Of a DNA stretch of 64,000 bases, positions 44,440 through 64,000 are shown piece by piece. This DNA comes from Rhabditoides inermis. Lineage: Eukaryota > Nematoda > Chromadorea > Rhabditida > Rhabditidae. The position numbers and the translations under genes were made by a program. The notes beneath the pieces were generated by a model. The model had not been told where the DNA came from and searched no databases. It was given only the letters and a program-made list of their open reading frames with translations. Numbering within the stretch: position 1 is the first letter of the stretch; each line of letters starts with the position of its first letter. The stretch is from contig CAWZYM010000409.1 in assembly GCA_963966185.1 (NCBI GenBank), positions 850,001 to 914,000 on the forward strand, read 5' to 3'.

Positions 44440-44531
44440 AGTCGTATCCTTCCCGCGTGTAGTATACGGTAGCGTAGAGTGGAGACGATACTGTAGAGTA
44501 CAGTATAACTCGTCTTGTTTAGGTGGAAACG

Positions 44532-44876
44532 ATGAGCGGCGATACGGAGGACGAGTTGCGGGATGGGAAGGTGGAGAGGCAGAAGGGACGAGGCACTCCA
44601 CGACCCGCCACACTACCCCGCACACAACTGTCCCACATTGCAGAGAGTGTCTCTCCCACCGTCCGCAACGTGCTCCGTCTCGTCGACGGGCGTGTTCTCT
44701 GCCAGGAAGGTGCGCGTTGGAGGAACAAATTGAATGGACAAATGGCTTCCCCTCCCTCTTCGCAAGAGATGCACAACGCGGTTTGGATTCTGAGGGCGCG
44801 GAGCCACGGACGCGCGAGAACCAAGTCGACCCACGTGGTGCGGAAGGAGAACTACAACGAATCGACGGAAAAGTAG
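44532..44876 (+). CDS. Intronless basic protein of 114 residues, unrecognised
   Basis: ATG-to-TAG ORF beginning MSGDTEDELRDGKVERQKGR, with a central SVSPTVRNVLRLVDGRVLC segment and a Lys/Arg-rich C terminus. No signal peptide or membrane segment. A TTTAG acceptor-like site lies 9 bp upstream of the ATG and AATAAA (44,915-44,920) lies 39 bp after the stop, so a compact gene or a retrogene is plausible. It lies between LINE debris and the peroxidasin 3' end. Function unknown. Confidence 0.45.
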   Translation: MSGDTEDELRDGKVERQKGRGTPRPATLPRTQLSHIAESVSPTVRNVLRLVDGRVLCQEGARWRNKLNGQMASPPSSQEMHNAVWILRARSHGRARTKSTHVVRKENYNESTEK

Positions 44877-44914
44877 CCAGAGACACTTACTTAACTTATA
44901 GAACAAGCGCAAGT

Positions 44915-44920
44915 AATAAA
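44915..44920 (+). terminator. Poly(A) signal for the 114-residue ORF
   Basis: AATAAA 39 bp downstream of the TAG. Confidence 0.45.
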
Positions 44921-45359
44921 TTGATCTGTCAGAGAGATAAAAAGTTCGGTTAAAGCAAGTTTTGTTGTGTTGAAGAAGTTGTATGTATGTACGAGGTGAG
45001 CATGGGGTCTGTCGGCTGTCTCGCTTGTCTGCTTCTCTCTCCTCTTTGCTTCCGCTCTGGCTTCAAGTCATCATAATTCGCAAATTTCGTTACCACGAAG
45101 TTCAAGAATCTTTTCAACAAATCCGAATTTTCATAAATGTATGATTTATGCAATTATCACTTTTTTGAACAGCCTGCTATGGTTCAGTTTTCGCGGTGAT
45201 GTAAAACAAATACACAGTGTAAATCAGCACCTTTATGCAGCATACAACGTATGAACAACAACGTAACAATGTGTCATAATGTTTCATAAAATGGATTGGG
45301 CGTATCTTTCTTTATCTATCGTTCTCTCGTACTCTCTTCTTTTTTTCTTCTCGTTTCAT

Positions 45360-61098
<15,739 letters not shown>

Positions 61099-61120
61099 AC
61101 CTGGAAGGAAAGAAGAGGTA
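61099..61120 (-). promoter_or_regulatory. Candidate spliced-leader acceptor before peroxidasin ATG
   Basis: On the minus strand CTCTTCTTTCCTTCCAG ends two bases before the ATG. A strong polypyrimidine/CAG acceptor here fits either SL trans-splicing or a 5'-UTR intron; the first is typical for nematodes. Confidence 0.5.
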
Positions 61121-61129
61121 ACACAGTTT

Positions 61130-61511
61130 GCAGACTACATACATCATAAACCCGTAACTCTATCAACAGAGAATCTAGCAAGCAAGAACATCTTCAAAAA
61201 CACATGATAAACCCGCATCTATTAGTCAGTATTAGTCTAGCAAGATCGGTGAAAAGTGCAGGTAGCGTACAGCAAAAGCTAGAGAATGGAAAGAAGTAGA
61301 CCACAATGACACTTGGGAAACAATGATTTAAAAAAGAGAAGATAAAAAAGACATTCAGAATGAAGGAATATTATCGTTATCCACTGAAACTGCAACTTTT
61401 TCGACGGCGAATAGAAAATGGCCACTCATATTTCATATTTGTTGGAGGTCGCCCCAGCGGCTTCAATTTCTGATGAGCCACCGAAACTTCTGGGAAATCT
61501 TCCTGCGCTGC

Positions 61512-61585
<74 letters not shown>

Positions 61586-61741
61586 TGTGAGATGGCGGCA
61601 CACCCACTTCTCAATATAGCGGCTGTCAAAATAGCGGGGACGGGCAAGGTTTAATTAAGAATGCTCTGTCACACTCACACCACAGGGATAACAATAGATG
61701 CAAGCAAGTGTGTGGGGAAATGAGTAAGCGCGCGGAAGGCT

Positions 61742-61784
<43 letters not shown>

Positions 61785-63999
61785 GGGGGACATACATTTG
61801 CGCGAACGCATTATCTGCGACATCAATCTACTATCATTGCGCCACCGGCTGAAGTGACAGAAAAAGAAGGATGTGTAAGCCAATAGCGTTATATGAACGC
61901 GCACTCTAACAACATCACACTCAATGTGAACACTTTTGGATCGTAGGGGAGATGTGCTGACAAAACTTAAAACATAACAGCTTTGTGAATTATGTATTAC
62001 ATACACGTATAGGTCATTCCCCCCTTTCATCGTACGGCAATATCGCTGGCTCGCCAGACAGACGAGAATTTTATGCAAATATGCCCCGATTGTGTGTTTT
62101 TGTGCTCAAATACGGTAGAAATGACGGAAATTGAAAAATCGAGCACTAGAGTTCTCTCGGCATTCTATCTGGGCATCTCCTCCAGAAAACTGGGCGCTGT
62201 GCGATAAGTTTGAAGTGAGTAATTAAGTTTTGGAGTTTTCCCATTGGAAATCGACTCAAAATCAAGGTTTTTGGACTCTAACTAGAAAACGAAGACGAAA
62301 ACAAAAAATCGATTACTAGAGATCGATGAGCAATATTGATACCCATAATATATCAAATTTTTGTGAAGATTGCTTAATTCTGAAAGGAGTAATTAACTTT
62401 AGAAGATGGAGAACTCTGCTTCATTAGACTTGCAAATGACGCTCATTTCCCTAGAAAGAGACCGCCAAGCGCGCGAATTGCGCGGTCGAATGATCTCGCG
62501 AGGGCCGATATTTGGCTATTGATGCCTTAAATGCTGTCTGGTAAACATTCGGCGAAATGACTGCCGTACGATGAACGGGGGATGCCCTATATACTCGAAA
62601 TGAATGAACAAACTTGAAACGTAAACGCCATTTTGAAAGTTTAATCTTCAATGGAAGTTATACAGTAGTATTATCGCCAATAGTTGAACGCATTCACACA
62701 TACACTGCTCACGAAAACTAAACTCGAATACGTCAAGCCATAAAGTAACACTGCCGTTCTCAAACGCGCAGCAAGCGATAGAAAACGGGAGAAGAAGGTC
62801 GCCAGTAGAATGATAATGTGATAAGTGGCAGCGCTCTCTGGCGTTCTCTCCGTGCCACACGCTCTCTCACCGCTGTGTATCTGCTCGGGCACACAAAAGT
62901 GACCTCTCGCAGAAACTGTGATATTGATAGCGTCATGATCGACGGATTCTGTTCTCTTCTTTGAAGCTGATATGAGAGAAACTTCTAGAGGAAAACAGGC
63001 GTCAGATAACGTCACTTGACGTAAGAGTATGTGGGGGATTATGATACAATTTTGCATAGTTTATCGTTTTACAAGGAAATATTCAAAAGATCAATAGCGA
63101 AACTTCAATGAAAAGATAATTTAAAAACTTAACCATTCAGGAACAGGAAATGGCAAAGCACACAAAGCAATCGAATAATTCTCGGAGGCAGATGTTCGCG
63201 ATAATTCAACGCGATTCAATTTTCGCTGCTAAAATCCGCCGGTTGACAACACAAAATAAGAGTATACGGGAATGGAAATCAATCGAAAGCGTTTTGCATT
63301 GCGCTCGGAACGTGTGTGTGCATGAGCATGTGTAGTGTGATTTATCACACAAACCCAGCATACTTGTTCACTACCAAACACTACGTTAACGAGAGACTGG
63401 AGTGAGAAAGCTAGAATGAGAGAGCATAGACAGCGAAAGATGCCGGTTTCTTCGCGGCGGAAGAATGACATCGATCATGGACAACCGGCACATTGTGCAC
63501 TAGTGGCAGATTATTTTATAATCACTTCTGAACTGAATGAACATGTCAAAAATGTATACATTTATCTGACTGCACTTGATATTCATTCATGTTTTATTCA
63601 AACATCACAAAGTTATTATAAGGTTTATGAGATCACATACATGGCAGCTTGGCAAATGGAAACAATAACAAACTAGATGGAGATACATATAGTTCACTCA
63701 GCGATCGTAGATGCAACTGGCAGGCAGTGTTGAGAATAGGAAATGGGCAGTGCACCGACAATCGCGTGCGTGTAAGGGAAGGCATAGGAAAATGAGCAGC
63801 GCCAGGAATGTAGGCAGGAAGAAAATACATAGGCACGAATAAAGGCTCCTCACAGCTTGACTGGACGCACGCGCGCCCGCCCGTTGTAGACAACCAATGT
63901 GCACTCACCGTCCAACACTGCAATTTTTAAAGACTTTTTCCGTAGTTGTACATCATTTTCCGATTTTCCGATTTTCATGTCTGAATCACAATTCCATTA
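61130..63999. other. Upstream of peroxidasin; no gene recognised
   Basis: Contains GA microsatellites (61,516-61,587 and 61,744-61,783) and otherwise AT-rich sequence with only short ORFs. It presumably includes the peroxidasin promoter. No exon with convincing splice sites or homology was seen. Confidence 0.4.
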
Positions 64000-64000
64000 G

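Overview
Eukaryotic genomic window, most probably from a nematode. The evidence is: introns down to 48 bp with TTTCAG-type acceptors; trans-splice-like acceptors (pyrimidine run plus CAG) 1-2 nt upstream of the ATG of two genes; a Cys/Gln-rich secreted protein of the nematode ABU/PQN kind; a PXN-type peroxidasin; and an invertebrate GABA-receptor-like ligand-gated channel. The window is rich in GA/CT microsatellites and transposon debris. All gene models were assembled by hand from splice sites and reading phase; no alignment program or transcript was available.

Three host genes are well supported. (1) 16,236-19,736 (+): a five-exon, about 598-residue secreted Cys/Gln-rich repeat protein, likely a structural or pharyngeal-cuticle type product. 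(2) 27,897-38,359 (+): a 20-exon, 529-residue Cys-loop receptor resembling insect GRD and nematode LGC GABA-type subunits. The PAR motif of anion channels is replaced by G-D-R and its Cys-loop is two residues too long. (3) 45,360-61,098 (-): a 44-exon, 1,274-residue peroxidasin with signal peptide, LRRs, three Ig domains, an animal haem peroxidase domain with all key residues, and a C-terminal VWC module. Genes 2 and 3 converge, separated by 7 kb of retroelement wreckage and one intronless ORF (44,532-44,876).

Region by region: 1-3.5 kb is a near-perfect palindrome whose centre is a TTAA-flanked MITE. 3.6-9.7 kb holds degenerate 525-bp and 140-bp tandem repeats, a LINE tail and a small gene fragment with a V-I-D-G-N-H-R motif. 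9.9-15.5 kb is a LINE split by a 3.6-kb TIR transposon that carries multi-exon gene-like sequence. 16-20 kb is the Cys/Gln gene. 20.6-25.6 kb is a microsatellite-poor island bounded by about 180-bp inverted repeats and containing a DIRS-type tyrosine recombinase relic. 26-27.9 kb is GA-rich repeats. 27.9-38.4 kb is the channel gene, with a nearly intact RTE retrotransposon in its last intron. 38.4-45.3 kb is MITEs, RTE and LINE relics and a partial duplicate of the peroxidasin 3' end. 45.4-61.1 kb is peroxidasin. 61.1-64 kb is upstream sequence with no recognised gene.

The two large multi-exon genes share an intronic composite element (palindromic MITE, polypyrimidine expansion, terminal hairpin) that makes up about 95% of one intron in each. 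A short motif, TGAAACGTA, recurs in the peroxidasin introns far more often than chance. These, the GDR channel filter and the palindrome are the observations most worth following up.
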